A stretch of 8,109 nt of DNA, from the NCBI GenBank assembly GCA_903861055.1, contig CAIOSU010000040.1:1-8109 (forward strand), given 5' to 3'. Under the pieces are notes generated by a model that was not told the DNA's origin, ran no database searches, and worked only from the letters and a program-made list of their open reading frames with translations. Positions 1 through 7,191 of the stretch are shown here, piece by piece. The translations under genes were made by a program, and so were the position numbers. Each line of letters opens with the position of its first letter. The first letter of the stretch is position 1. This stretch comes from an uncultured bacterium (lineage in GTDB: Bacteria > Bacteroidota > Bacteroidia > Chitinophagales > CAIOSU01).

Positions 1-452
1 AAGATCCCGCAGCCCCTGCAGGGAAGCGCCAATTAAGACCTACCGAAAAGCTAATGTTATCATTGCCATTGGACTCGCTAAAATGCGGAAACTGGGGCGC
101 ACAGGTGCCTATTTCGGCACGATATGTGTTGGATACGCAAGAGTTAGAATTTTTACGATACCAAGTAGATAATTACAACCTATTTATAAGGGATTTGGCA
201 ACCGAAAAGGGCCTCAATCTAGTAGATATAAACGCATTGTACCAACGTTTGGATGCAGGTATGACCATAAGCGGTCAGGTATTTAGTAATCAAATGGTAT
301 ATGGAGGCTTTTTCTCGTTAGATGGAATAAACCCTAACTATCGAGGTGCGGCCATTATTGCCAATGAGTTTATAACCGTTATGAACAAAAATTACCGAGC
401 GAGTATACCGTTGGTGTCGGTGGTGCAGCAACCAGGAATTACATTTCCATAA
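1..452 (+). CDS. SGNH/GDSL-type hydrolase, C-terminal part (5' end outside window)
   Basis: The reading frame is open from the window edge (first full codon at position 3) to the TAA at 450-452, so the 149 visible residues are the tail of a larger protein; the ATG at 54 is internal. The segment matches the C-terminal end of Bacteroidota SGNH-hydrolase-like proteins: a VPISARYVLDTQE stretch, a helix with NLFIRDLATEKGLNLVDINAL, then the block V region FSLDGINPNYRG followed by AAIIANEFI and a short IPLVSV tail. SGNH enzymes hydrolyse ester bonds of lipids, acetylated sugars or similar substrates, often in the envelope; the substrate here cannot be inferred. Block V normally reads DGxHP and carries the catalytic Asp and His. 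Here the His position is Asn (codon AAC at 330-332), so this copy may be inactive or may be a variant subfamily. The N-terminal GDS block and any signal peptide are not visible. The next gene starts 29 bp downstream on the same strand, so co-transcription is possible. Confidence 0.8.
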   Translation, partial: DPAAPAGKRQLRPTEKLMLSLPLDSLKCGNWGAQVPISARYVLDTQELEFLRYQVDNYNLFIRDLATEKGLNLVDINALYQRLDAGMTISGQVFSNQMVYGGFFSLDGINPNYRGAAIIANEFITVMNKNYRASIPLVSVVQQPGITFP

Positions 453-481
453 ATCAAATTAACAAACGCAGTACAGAGACA

Positions 482-3400
482 TTGGATCGTTACCTTAAAA
501 TATCTTTTTCACTCTTCATCGGTTTTTTGCTGGTGTTGCTACTTACATTGCTACTCGATTGGCGTGGCATGTGGAAGGTTAATGTTGGTCGTTTGGCTAC
601 CCAAACCGAGGCACAAATGCACCTATGGGCTGATGATTATGATGCGCTAGTAAATGACCAAGAAATACTAGAGAACTTACTGCTAAAAGGTTACAACACC
701 GATTACCTTGACGATATAAGAAACAGGCCGTATGAGTTTTTGGTTTTTTCGGATGAAGAATTGGTGTTTTGGAGCAAAAACGAAGCAATACCGCCCGTAT
801 TCTTGGCTAAAGCCTTGGAAGAAGGTAGTAGTTTTTTGAAACAGGAAAGTGGCTACTACGAGATATTGAAAACCACTAGGGTAATTAATGGCTCCAAGTT
901 TTATTTTATAGGCATGATACCGGTGCACAGTTATTTCCCAGTGCAAAACCAGTATTTAACCGACAATTTTAATCCGGCGCTCAACCTGCCACCTTACATA
1001 CATTTAGAGCTTGAGAGCTTTCCGGAAGCAGTGCCAGTTGATAACCGTGAGGGTATTGCGCTCTTTTATTTGCGGGCCGATATATTTCAGTATGGTAAGC
1101 AGCCTAACGAGCCACTGGCATGGTTGCAGTTTGCCATGCTGCTATTGTTTTTGGCTGCAGTTAACACTTTTGCTTATTATGTAGTGAAACAGTATAATGG
1201 TTGGTATGGGTTATTGCCGCTTGTAATGGTGCTAATAACTGTGCGTGCAATCATGATTGGCCTTGACCTTCCTCGAGAATTTGGAAAGCTTGCTTTGTTC
1301 GATCCGCAATATTATGCATCGTCAAACCTAAATAAGTCGCTTGGCGATTTGTTGCTCAATCTCCTCTTCCTTTTCAATGCAGCGTGGTTCTTGTACCGTT
1401 TCGCACCATTCCGTAAGCTCGACTTTCGATCTGAAATCGTAAATAGGCTGGTTACAATCGGTAGTTTTATCTTTTTGTTCCTATCCGCCTATTGGATTGG
1501 GCAGTTGTTCAACAGCCTAATGCTCAACTCCCGTATCCCTTTCGATTTGAACAATTTCCTTAGCCTTACCCAGTATAGTTTATTGGGCATGCTTGGCATT
1601 AGCTTATTATTGCTCAGTTACTATCTGGTTACTTTTAAGTTTGTGCGCTACATTAGTAAGTTCAACATTTCGTTGTGGCAGCATGCCTTTGCATTACTAG
1701 TTTTGGGGGGCATTTTTGTTTCCGTTTTTTATGCTTTGGGCCAAACTTGGGAGCTATTAGTTTCGGTGCCGTGGGTTGTGATGTATCTTTTGTTCATGTT
1801 GTGGCAGGTTTCTCGCCGCAGGGATTTGACCAGTTTTACCAACCTTACTTTGCTTATCATTTTCTTTGCGCTGTTTTCTACGGTGCACATGTACCAGTAC
1901 AACCAAATGCGCGAATTGGAGCAACGCAAAACCATGGCGCGCAAACTATCCGACCAAAGGGATAGGATAACAGAATATCTTTTTTTGGATGTACAGGAAC
2001 GAATTTTCGGAGATGAATTTGTAAAAAATTACTTCCTCACTCCGTTTATTTCAACCCGCGATATTGTTAAACGTATTCGCACGCTTTATTTCAGCGGCTA
2101 CTTTAACAAATACGATATAAGTATTTACCTCATAAACAAGCAAGGTGATTTGATATTGGGAGAGGACGATTCTTTCCTCGACTTGCTAGACGAAAACGCC
2201 GAACTAACCCCACCAAGCGATTATCTATATTTTATCCCCAAAAACGGAGGTAGCTATACCTATCTGTGCAATTTGCCCATTCTTTACAAAAACAAGTTTA
2301 TTGGTACCATCATCATCGAGATGAACCCAAAAAGTTATGCCAAAACTAACTTATATCCGGAATTATTGCTCGAAGAAAAAATTAAGCTTCCTGAAGAATC
2401 AGATTTATATAGCCATGCCGTTTACGAAAATGGTAATTTGATAAGAAAGGAAGGCAACTTTGCGTATAGTTATGAGTTCGATTTTCCGGAGGAGGAAGAT
2501 TTAACTGAAGAGTATTTTCACAGGGTGCGCGATGGCATGAGCCACCTGGCTTACTATGCAGGTAATGATAAATGGGTAATTATATCGAAAGCCAGCGAAG
2601 GATGGCTTGAACCTGTAACCCTGTTCTCATATTTGTTTGGTTTGTATTTGCTGTTTGCCTTTGTGGTATTGCTTGTTAGGATAGCGATTAGACTTTATTA
2701 CAAGCAAACCAATTGGACAGGCCTACTTGATCTTTCGTTTAAAGACAAGATACAATACTCCATGATTGCGATGTTGGTATTTAGTTTTTTAACTATTGGT
2801 TTTGTAACCATACTTCACTTTAGGGGAGAGTATAATTATTATCACTTAGATAGTTTGATTAAGAAGCAAAATGCAATCAAGTCGGCCATAGAGTATAACT
2901 TGAGGCAAAATCCCGATTTTTTAAAAATTCGCGATTACCGCTCTATTCAGAATGAAAGCGAAAGGCCTTCTGATTTACCTACCTTGGCCGACATCCACAA
3001 TATGGATATCAATATCTACGACTTGAATGGCATCCTTATCAATACCTCGCAGCCAGATATTTTTGAGAAAGGTTTGTTATCGGACATTATAAACCCACTG
3101 GCTTACAAGGAATTGGAAGTTGGTAAGCGCTCGCAAGTGCTGCAAACCGAAAATATAGGAGCATTGCAATATTTGGCCGTTTATGTGCCACTTCGCAATA
3201 TTGATGGCGAATTGGTGGCCTATGTAAATTTACCATACTTTGCAAGGGAAAAAGAACTGCAAGGCGAGATATCATCTTTCTTGGTAGCCTTGGTAAATGT
3301 GTATGTGCTTTTGCTTATTGCGGCGGGCTCATTAGCCTACCTTTTGTCAAACTCTATAACTTATCCATTATCAGCTATTGGCGAAAAAATAAAACAAACC

Positions 3401-4192
3401 CAATTGGGCCGCAAAAACGAGCCGATTGAGTGGAAAAACAATGATGAAATAGGTAAGTTGGTGCAAGAGTATAATAAGATGATTGGCGAGTTGGAGCAAA
3501 GTGCCGATTTGCTTGCACGCTCAGAAAGGGAAAGTGCATGGCGCGAAATGGCCAAGCAGATAGCACACGAGATAAAGAACCCGCTCACCCCAATGAAGCT
3601 AAGTATACAGCACTTGCAGCGTGCCATGGCCGATGGTAGGCCAAATGTGGATGTGCTTGCGCAACGCGTAATGGCTACTATGATTGAGCAAATTGATAGC
3701 TTATCGCATATTGCTTCGGAGTTCTCTTCATTTGCAAAAATGCCTACTGCCCAAAACGAAGTGTTCGATTTGACCGAGGTAGTTGCTTCAGTGGCCGATT
3801 TGTTTAGAGAAGAACAAAATGTGAGCATCGTGCACGAACGGGCCGAACAGGTTTGGGTGTATGCCGATAAGAACCAACTATTGCGCGTATTTAACAATTT
3901 AGTTAAAAACGCCGTGCAGGCAATACCAGATGGTAAGCACGGAACGGTAACCATTGGTGTAGAACGTGAGAACCATTATACCACAGTATGGGTTAAAGAT
4001 AATGGGATAGGGATAACTGAAGAGCAACGCAGCAAAGTATTTGTGCCCAATTTCACTACTAAAAGCTCTGGAACGGGTTTAGGTTTGGCCATGAGCAAGC
4101 AGATTGTTGAGAATGCCGGTGGCGAAGTTTGGTTTGATAGCGAACCAGAGATGGGAACTACCTTTTTTGTTAAATTACCGCTTCATAAGTAA
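482..4192 (+). CDS. Large multi-sensor membrane histidine kinase, NtrY-like catalytic end
   Basis: This 1236-aa kinase should autophosphorylate on a His in response to envelope signals and pass the phosphate to an unlinked response regulator. Reading hydrophobicity by eye gives 12 membrane segments: about 8-26, eight between 212 and 470, then 711-737, 758-778 and 931-955. With a cytoplasmic N-terminus this leaves three extracytoplasmic regions (27-211, 470-710, 779-930), all with PAS/Cache-like strand patterns, and puts the kinase inside. A HAMP linker (about 955-1010) follows. The HisKA phosphoacceptor is H1029 in HEIKNPLTPMKLS, a form typical of NtrB/NtrY. The ATPase domain has the N box (N1139, N1143), G1 DNGIGI (1173-1178), F box FVPNF (1187) and G2 GTGLGLAM (1197), so all catalytic boxes look intact. 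The start is a TTG at 482; the next in-frame ATG (569) would delete the first membrane segment, so TTG is preferred, though no clear ribosome binding site is visible. The next kinase gene begins 10 bp after the stop. The signal is unknown. Confidence 0.93.
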   Translation: MDRYLKISFSLFIGFLLVLLLTLLLDWRGMWKVNVGRLATQTEAQMHLWADDYDALVNDQEILENLLLKGYNTDYLDDIRNRPYEFLVFSDEELVFWSKNEAIPPVFLAKALEEGSSFLKQESGYYEILKTTRVINGSKFYFIGMIPVHSYFPVQNQYLTDNFNPALNLPPYIHLELESFPEAVPVDNREGIALFYLRADIFQYGKQPNEPLAWLQFAMLLLFLAAVNTFAYYVVKQYNGWYGLLPLVMVLITVRAIMIGLDLPREFGKLALFDPQYYASSNLNKSLGDLLLNLLFLFNAAWFLYRFAPFRKLDFRSEIVNRLVTIGSFIFLFLSAYWIGQLFNSLMLNSRIPFDLNNFLSLTQYSLLGMLGISLLLLSYYLVTFKFVRYISKFNISLWQHAFALLVLGGIFVSVFYALGQTWELLVSVPWVVMYLLFMLWQVSRRRDLTSFTNLTLLIIFFALFSTVHMYQYNQMRELEQRKTMARKLSDQRDRITEYLFLDVQERIFGDEFVKNYFLTPFISTRDIVKRIRTLYFSGYFNKYDISIYLINKQGDLILGEDDSFLDLLDENAELTPPSDYLYFIPKNGGSYTYLCNLPILYKNKFIGTIIIEMNPKSYAKTNLYPELLLEEKIKLPEESDLYSHAVYENGNLIRKEGNFAYSYEFDFPEEEDLTEEYFHRVRDGMSHLAYYAGNDKWVIISKASEGWLEPVTLFSYLFGLYLLFAFVVLLVRIAIRLYYKQTNWTGLLDLSFKDKIQYSMIAMLVFSFLTIGFVTILHFRGEYNYYHLDSLIKKQNAIKSAIEYNLRQNPDFLKIRDYRSIQNESERPSDLPTLADIHNMDINIYDLNGILINTSQPDIFEKGLLSDIINPLAYKELEVGKRSQVLQTENIGALQYLAVYVPLRNIDGELVAYVNLPYFAREKELQGEISSFLVALVNVYVLLLIAAGSLAYLLSNSITYPLSAIGEKIKQTQLGRKNEPIEWKNNDEIGKLVQEYNKMIGELEQSADLLARSERESAWREMAKQIAHEIKNPLTPMKLSIQHLQRAMADGRPNVDVLAQRVMATMIEQIDSLSHIASEFSSFAKMPTAQNEVFDLTEVVASVADLFREEQNVSIVHERAEQVWVYADKNQLLRVFNNLVKNAVQAIPDGKHGTVTIGVERENHYTTVWVKDNGIGITEEQRSKVFVPNFTTKSSGTGLGLAMSKQIVENAGGEVWFDSEPEMGTTFFVKLPLHK

Positions 4193-4202
4193 TAGTTAGG
4201 GT

Positions 4203-5252
4203 ATGCCAAGCAGTAAGTATATTAGTCCGCCAATGGTATTTTATGTAGTAGTGCTCTACATTTTTGCTAGCTATTTGTGGTGGTCGTTTTTGCTCACCGA
4301 GAAAAACAATATGGCATTTGAGACTTTGGCGCAAAAGGAGCAATTGCTTTTTAATGTTCAAAACCAATTATCGTTAACTGACTCAACTTATTACACCTCA
4401 GCACATTACCAAGAGTTGGATGCTAAGTTCAATAGGCAGAAATGGATGATAAGAGGTGAGGGATTAGTGTTTATGTTGCTTTTGGCATTGGGTGCATGGC
4501 AGTTAATGCGCACTTTCTCAAAAGAAATAGCTTTAGCACGACAGCAGAACAATTTCTTGTTGAGCATCACACACGAGTTGAAATCGCCGATGGCAGCTAT
4601 TAAGCTATCGTTGCAAACCATTACTAGGCGTGGTGGGCTCGAAACTAAATTCAACAACTTAGCTACCAATGCCATTAGTGATGTGGATAGATTGGAAACC
4701 TTGGTAGATAATATTTTGCTTGCCGCTAAAATTGAAGCCCGCTCGTACACTTATACTTTTGAAGATACTGATCTATCAAATTTTGTAGCAAATTTAGTTG
4801 GGAAAGCACAACAGCATTATGGCGATAATTGGCAGTTTGAATCACGGATACGCCCTAATGTTTGGATGAAAATGGATCCAGTTTCTTTTGCTTCGGCGGT
4901 ATGGAACCTGCTTGAAAATGCCGTGAAGTACTCTGGCGAGAGCCGTAAAATTGTGGTGAGCCTTTCGCTTAGCGAAGGCATAGCTCAAATTGCAGTTGCT
5001 GATGGTGGGGTTGGTATTGCCGAGAACGAAAAACGTAAGGTATTTGATAAATTTTACCGAGTGGGCAATGAGCTTACTCGCACGGCTAAGGGTACCGGCT
5101 TGGGGTTGTTTATTGTAAAGCGGGTAACCAGCAACCATAAAGGCGAAGTAACCGTTGAAAACAACGCACCTTCCGGTTCCGTTTTTGTTATAAAAGTACC
5201 TGCTATGCTGAAGGCAGTTAAAATTGCAGCACAACCAAAATTGGAGGACTAA
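4203..5252 (+). CDS. Two-TM sensor histidine kinase (HisKA + HATPase_c)
   Basis: This is a compact 349-aa sensor kinase. Two membrane segments (about 11-32 and 86-103) enclose a short extracytoplasmic loop of about 50 residues. The cytoplasmic part begins with the linker FSKEIALARQQNNFLL. The phosphoacceptor is H124 in SITHELKSP. The ATP-binding domain shows the N box (N235, N239 in NLLENAVKYS), G1 box DGGVGI (267-272), F box FDKFYRV (281-287) and G2 box GTGLGLFI (297-304), so it should be active. The block around the second membrane segment (MIRGEGLVF before it, NNFLLSITHELKSP after it) is typical of a kinase family widespread in Bacteroidota, which is often encoded next to an OmpR-type regulator; that is background knowledge, and no such regulator is found here. 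The ATG at 4203 lies 10 bp after the upstream kinase stop, with only a weak site (TTAGGG) before it. The tight spacing implies one transcript with the large kinase and the downstream PP-loop gene. The signal is unknown, and the small loop makes a membrane-derived or protein-borne cue plausible. Confidence 0.93.
   Translation: MPSSKYISPPMVFYVVVLYIFASYLWWSFLLTEKNNMAFETLAQKEQLLFNVQNQLSLTDSTYYTSAHYQELDAKFNRQKWMIRGEGLVFMLLLALGAWQLMRTFSKEIALARQQNNFLLSITHELKSPMAAIKLSLQTITRRGGLETKFNNLATNAISDVDRLETLVDNILLAAKIEARSYTYTFEDTDLSNFVANLVGKAQQHYGDNWQFESRIRPNVWMKMDPVSFASAVWNLLENAVKYSGESRKIVVSLSLSEGIAQIAVADGGVGIAENEKRKVFDKFYRVGNELTRTAKGTGLGLFIVKRVTSNHKGEVTVENNAPSGSVFVIKVPAMLKAVKIAAQPKLED
5243..5247 (+). promoter_or_regulatory. 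Strong Shine-Dalgarno site inside the end of the kinase gene
   Basis: GGAGG lies 9 nt before the ATG at 5257 and inside the last codons of the upstream kinase gene. It is the clearest ribosome binding site seen in the window and it decides the start of the PP-loop gene: a TTG at 5224 in the same frame lies upstream of this site and is therefore unlikely. Its position within the preceding coding region suggests translational coupling. Confidence 0.7.
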
Positions 5253-5256
5253 GAGG

Positions 5257-5943
5257 ATGTACGGTATACAAACAAAGGCTGCTATGTTTTGGAGCGGCGG
5301 GAAAGACAGCGCAATTGCACTATTGAGGGTATTGCAAGCGGGCCAATACCAGGTACGTTGCCTAATTGTAACCTCTAATGAGGAGACTGGAAGAGTAAGT
5401 ATGCATGGTGTGCGAAATGAGCTTATTGAGCGACAAGCCGAGGTAATGGATATTCCGGTGCGCTGGATGCCAGTGCCTACAGCAACCGACCACGGTGCTT
5501 ATGAGCAAGCTTTGCGGGAAACCCTTTTGTGGCTCAAAAAAGAGGGCATTAATCAGGTGATATTTGGCGATATTTTTTTGGAAGACCTTCGGCAGTATCG
5601 CGATGAGTTTTTAGCTGCCGCTGAAATGGAAGGTGTGTATCCGCTTTGGAAAGAAAACACCAAAGACATGGCGCATCTAGTTATTGAATCGGGTATACAT
5701 GCTATTTTGGTATGCGTTGATGGTAGCAAGCTCTCAAGCGCATTTGCCGGCCGTTTGCTAGATGACCAATTATTAGCCGACCTACCTCTCGGTGTTGACC
5801 CTTGTGGCGAGCATGGTGAGTTCCATACGTTTGTGTTTGATGCGCCTTATTTTACTAATCCCATTGCCATCACCAAAGGAGAATTGGTAGCCAAAAAATA
5901 TGCAGGTTCTGAGCATGAGTTCTGGTTCCAGGATTTAACCTAA
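5257..5943 (+). CDS. PP-loop ATPase, diphthine-ammonia ligase (Dph6/MJ0570) family
   Basis: The protein has 228 aa, the usual size for stand-alone members of this family. The N-terminal PP-loop FWSGGKDSAIALL (signature SGGKDS at residues 13-18) binds ATP for adenylation. Further family signatures are RVSMHGVRNELIERQAE (46-62 region), GDIFLEDLRQYRDE (104-117), YPLW (128-131) and the C-terminal DPCGEHGEFHTFV (181-193). In eukaryotes and archaea Dph6 amidates diphthine on elongation factor 2. Bacteria do not make diphthamide, so the substrate of bacterial homologues is not established; adenylation and amidation of some carboxylate is the reasonable inference. It is probably cytoplasmic, as no signal peptide or membrane segment is visible. 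The start codon lies 4 bp after the kinase stop and is served by GGAGG at 5243, so it is probably the last gene of the kinase operon. It is followed 15 bp later by the hairpin terminator. The family call is firm; the function is not. Confidence 0.88.
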   Translation: MYGIQTKAAMFWSGGKDSAIALLRVLQAGQYQVRCLIVTSNEETGRVSMHGVRNELIERQAEVMDIPVRWMPVPTATDHGAYEQALRETLLWLKKEGINQVIFGDIFLEDLRQYRDEFLAAAEMEGVYPLWKENTKDMAHLVIESGIHAILVCVDGSKLSSAFAGRLLDDQLLADLPLGVDPCGEHGEFHTFVFDAPYFTNPIAITKGELVAKKYAGSEHEFWFQDLT

Positions 5944-5958
5944 ATCAAATTATCCAAA

Positions 5959-5997
5959 ACAAAAAGCCCTTTGCGATGCTCGCAAAGGGCTTTTTGT
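5959..5997. terminator. Perfect hairpin, bidirectional intrinsic terminator
   Basis: Positions 5959-5976 and 5980-5997 are perfect reverse complements (18 bp) around the 3-nt loop TGC. The core is GCCCTTTGCGA paired with TCGCAAAGGGC, flanked by A5 on the left and T5 on the right. It sits 15 bp after the plus-strand PP-loop gene stop and 17 bp after the minus-strand rplS stop, so it can end both converging transcripts. Read on the minus strand the stem continues into TTTTTGTTTT, a better U-tract than on the plus strand (TTTTTGTATGG), so it should work best for the rplS transcript. Confidence 0.9.
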
Positions 5998-6014
5998 ATG
6001 GTATACGGCTAAGC

Positions 6015-6380
6015 TTATGCTTTTGCAGCAGGAGTAAAGCGTTTTTCGGCAATACGTGCTTTTTTGCCGCTAAGTTTACGCTGATAGAAAATACGTGCGC
6101 GACGTACTTTACCGTGTTTGTTCACTTCAATGTTCTCGATGTTTGGAGAAAAAGTTGGGAACACACGCTCAACACCTACTCCGTTGCTAATCTTACGAAC
6201 GGTAAAAGTAGCAGTAGTGCCAGTGCCGCGACGTTGGATAACGTCACCGCGGAATGGCTGAACACGCTCTTTCTCGCCTTCTATGATTTTATAATAAACA
6301 GTGATGTTGTCACCAGCTTTAAAATCAACGTGATTCTTTCCCGGTACAAGTTCTTGTGTGATTTCTCTAATCAGGTCCAT
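6015..6380 (-). CDS. rplS: 50S ribosomal protein L19
   Basis: This 121-aa protein matches bacterial L19 along its whole length. Recognisable stretches are the start MDLIREITQELV, the FKAGDNITVYYKIIEGEKERVQ strand region, the FRGDVIQRRGTG loop, the SNGVGVERVFP motif and the basic end VRRARIFYQRKLSGKKARI. L19 is a large-subunit protein at the 30S/50S interface. Family members are usually about 115-130 aa, so it is complete; the short Ala/Lys-rich tail (FTPAAKA) is not conserved as a rule. It lies 63 bp downstream of trmD on the same strand, a common trmD-rplS order in bacteria. A TAnnTTTG element in the gap suggests it also has its own promoter, which fits the need for much more L19 than TrmD. 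It ends at a strong hairpin terminator. Confidence 0.98.
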   Translation of the reverse strand: MDLIREITQELVPGKNHVDFKAGDNITVYYKIIEGEKERVQPFRGDVIQRRGTGTTATFTVRKISNGVGVERVFPTFSPNIENIEVNKHGKVRRARIFYQRKLSGKKARIAEKRFTPAAKA

Positions 6381-6416
6381 GGCCTTATGTTATTCTGGAT
6401 TTTTAAAACGTGACTG

Positions 6417-6424
6417 CAAAGATA
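6417..6424 (-). promoter_or_regulatory. Bacteroidota-type -7 promoter element for rplS
   Basis: On the minus strand this reads TATCTTTG, an exact match to the TAnnTTTG -7 consensus of Bacteroidota primary-sigma promoters. It lies in the 63-bp gap between trmD and rplS and would give a leader of roughly 30 nt before the rplS ATG. A TTTG occurs 15 bp upstream (within TAGTTTGG), which is somewhat closer than the usual spacing of the -33 element, so that half is doubtful. The call rests on motif and position only. Confidence 0.6.
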
Positions 6425-6443
6425 ATGCTTTTTACGTTCCAAA

Positions 6444-7130
6444 CTAATTTATTTCATCAGTTAGTAGGTCGGGACGACGATTTTTTGTTCTTTCCACAGC
6501 CATATCATATCTCCACTGCTCTATTTGCTTGGCATTGCCGCTTAACAACACCTCTGGAATCTTATGTCCATTATACTCAGCAGGCCTGGTATATACTGGT
6601 GGCGACAGCATTCCGTCTTGAAAAGAATCAAACAGTGCCGACGTTTCATCATTCAAAACCCCTGGCAGCAACCGCCCTATACTATCAACTAAAATAGCCG
6701 CTGCTAACTCACCACCCGACAATACATAATCGCCAACCGAAATTTCTTTGGTTATGTATATTTCGCGCACCCTTTCATCTACGCCTTTGTAATGGCCGCA
6801 TAAAATGATGAGGTTCTCAGTCATCGAAAGGGAGTTGCACATTTGTTGATTCAGCGTAACACCATCAGGCGTCATATATATAATATCGGTATAAGTGCGC
6901 TCACTTTTCAACTGCTCAATGCAACGGGCAATGGGCTCAATGCTCATTACCATGCCGGCTCCGCCACCAAACTGGTAGTCGTCAACTTTTTTATGCTTGT
7001 CGGTGCTGTATTCCCTAATATCGTGAACGTGTACCTCCAGCAAGCCTTTTTCTTGGGCGCGTTTCATAATGGAGTGTGAGAATGGGCTCTCCAACAGTCC
7101 GGGCAAAACGGTAAGTACATCAATGCGCAT
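6444..7130 (-). CDS. trmD: tRNA (guanine-N1)-methyltransferase TrmD
   Basis: TrmD uses S-adenosylmethionine to methylate N1 of G37 next to the anticodon of a set of tRNAs, which prevents +1 frameshifting. From the ATG at 7130 the protein is 228 aa. It begins MRIDVLTVLPGLLESPF and carries the expected motifs: VDDYQFGGGAGMVM near residue 55, YMTPDGVTLNQ, the knot segment LCGHYKGVDERV (GRYEGIDERV in E. coli), the SAM-site stretch SVGDYVLSGGELAA, RLLPGVL, and FDSFQDG with the Asp equivalent to the E. coli catalytic D169. The end, RRPDLLTDEIN, is shorter than in E. coli, as in other Bacteroidota. A TTG at 7145 would add five residues (MNLLP) lying in an AT-rich repeat; the ATG aligns with the family start and is preferred. 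No clear Shine-Dalgarno site precedes it. The gene lies 59 bp downstream of rocD and 63 bp upstream of rplS, all on the minus strand. Confidence 0.97.
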   Translation of the reverse strand: MRIDVLTVLPGLLESPFSHSIMKRAQEKGLLEVHVHDIREYSTDKHKKVDDYQFGGGAGMVMSIEPIARCIEQLKSERTYTDIIYMTPDGVTLNQQMCNSLSMTENLIILCGHYKGVDERVREIYITKEISVGDYVLSGGELAAAILVDSIGRLLPGVLNDETSALFDSFQDGMLSPPVYTRPAEYNGHKIPEVLLSGNAKQIEQWRYDMAVERTKNRRPDLLTDEIN

Positions 7131-7145
7131 GGGTAGTAAATTCAA

Positions 7146-7191
7146 AATTGAAAATTTGAAAGTGTTATGAGGTAATTTTAAATTTTCAATT
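7146..7191. repeat. AT-rich inverted repeat between rocD and trmD
   Basis: Arms 7146-7161 and 7176-7191 are reverse complements at 15 of 16 positions, with a perfect 12-bp portion (AATTGAAAATTT against AAATTTTCAATT), around a 14-nt loop. The arms have almost no GC (one or two G/C each), so a hairpin would be weak compared with the terminator at 5959. The right arm overlaps the rocD stop codon (7190-7192), and TTTTCAAATT-like words continue into the last rocD codons. It could be a weak terminator or attenuator after rocD, or a copy of an interspersed AT-rich palindrome of the kind found in Bacteroidota intergenic DNA. No copy is seen elsewhere in the window. Confidence 0.6.

Noticed and set aside
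3361..3954. A 197-codon open frame on the minus strand inside the large kinase gene
   Set aside because: It is antisense to the conserved HAMP/HisKA/ATPase coding region, its product is rich in Ser, Cys and Ile without domain features, and the plus-strand frame fully explains the sequence.
5224..5256. An upstream TTG start that would make the PP-loop protein 11 residues longer and overlap the kinase
   Set aside because: The GGAGG site at 5243 is correctly placed for the ATG at 5257, and the family starts only a few residues before the WSGGKDS motif.
5976..6413. A 145-codon plus-strand open frame opposite rplS
   Set aside because: It covers the terminator and the whole of rplS in antisense; rplS is certain and the plus-strand product is unconvincing.
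7131..7145. A TTG start giving TrmD five extra residues
   Set aside because: The added MNLLP lies in AT-rich non-coding sequence, and the ATG at 7130 gives the usual family N-terminus.
7143..7150. CAATTTTG on the minus strand as a possible -7 promoter element for trmD
   Set aside because: It mismatches the first base of TAnnTTTG, lies inside the AT-rich repeat where such words arise by chance, and would leave a leader of only a few nucleotides.
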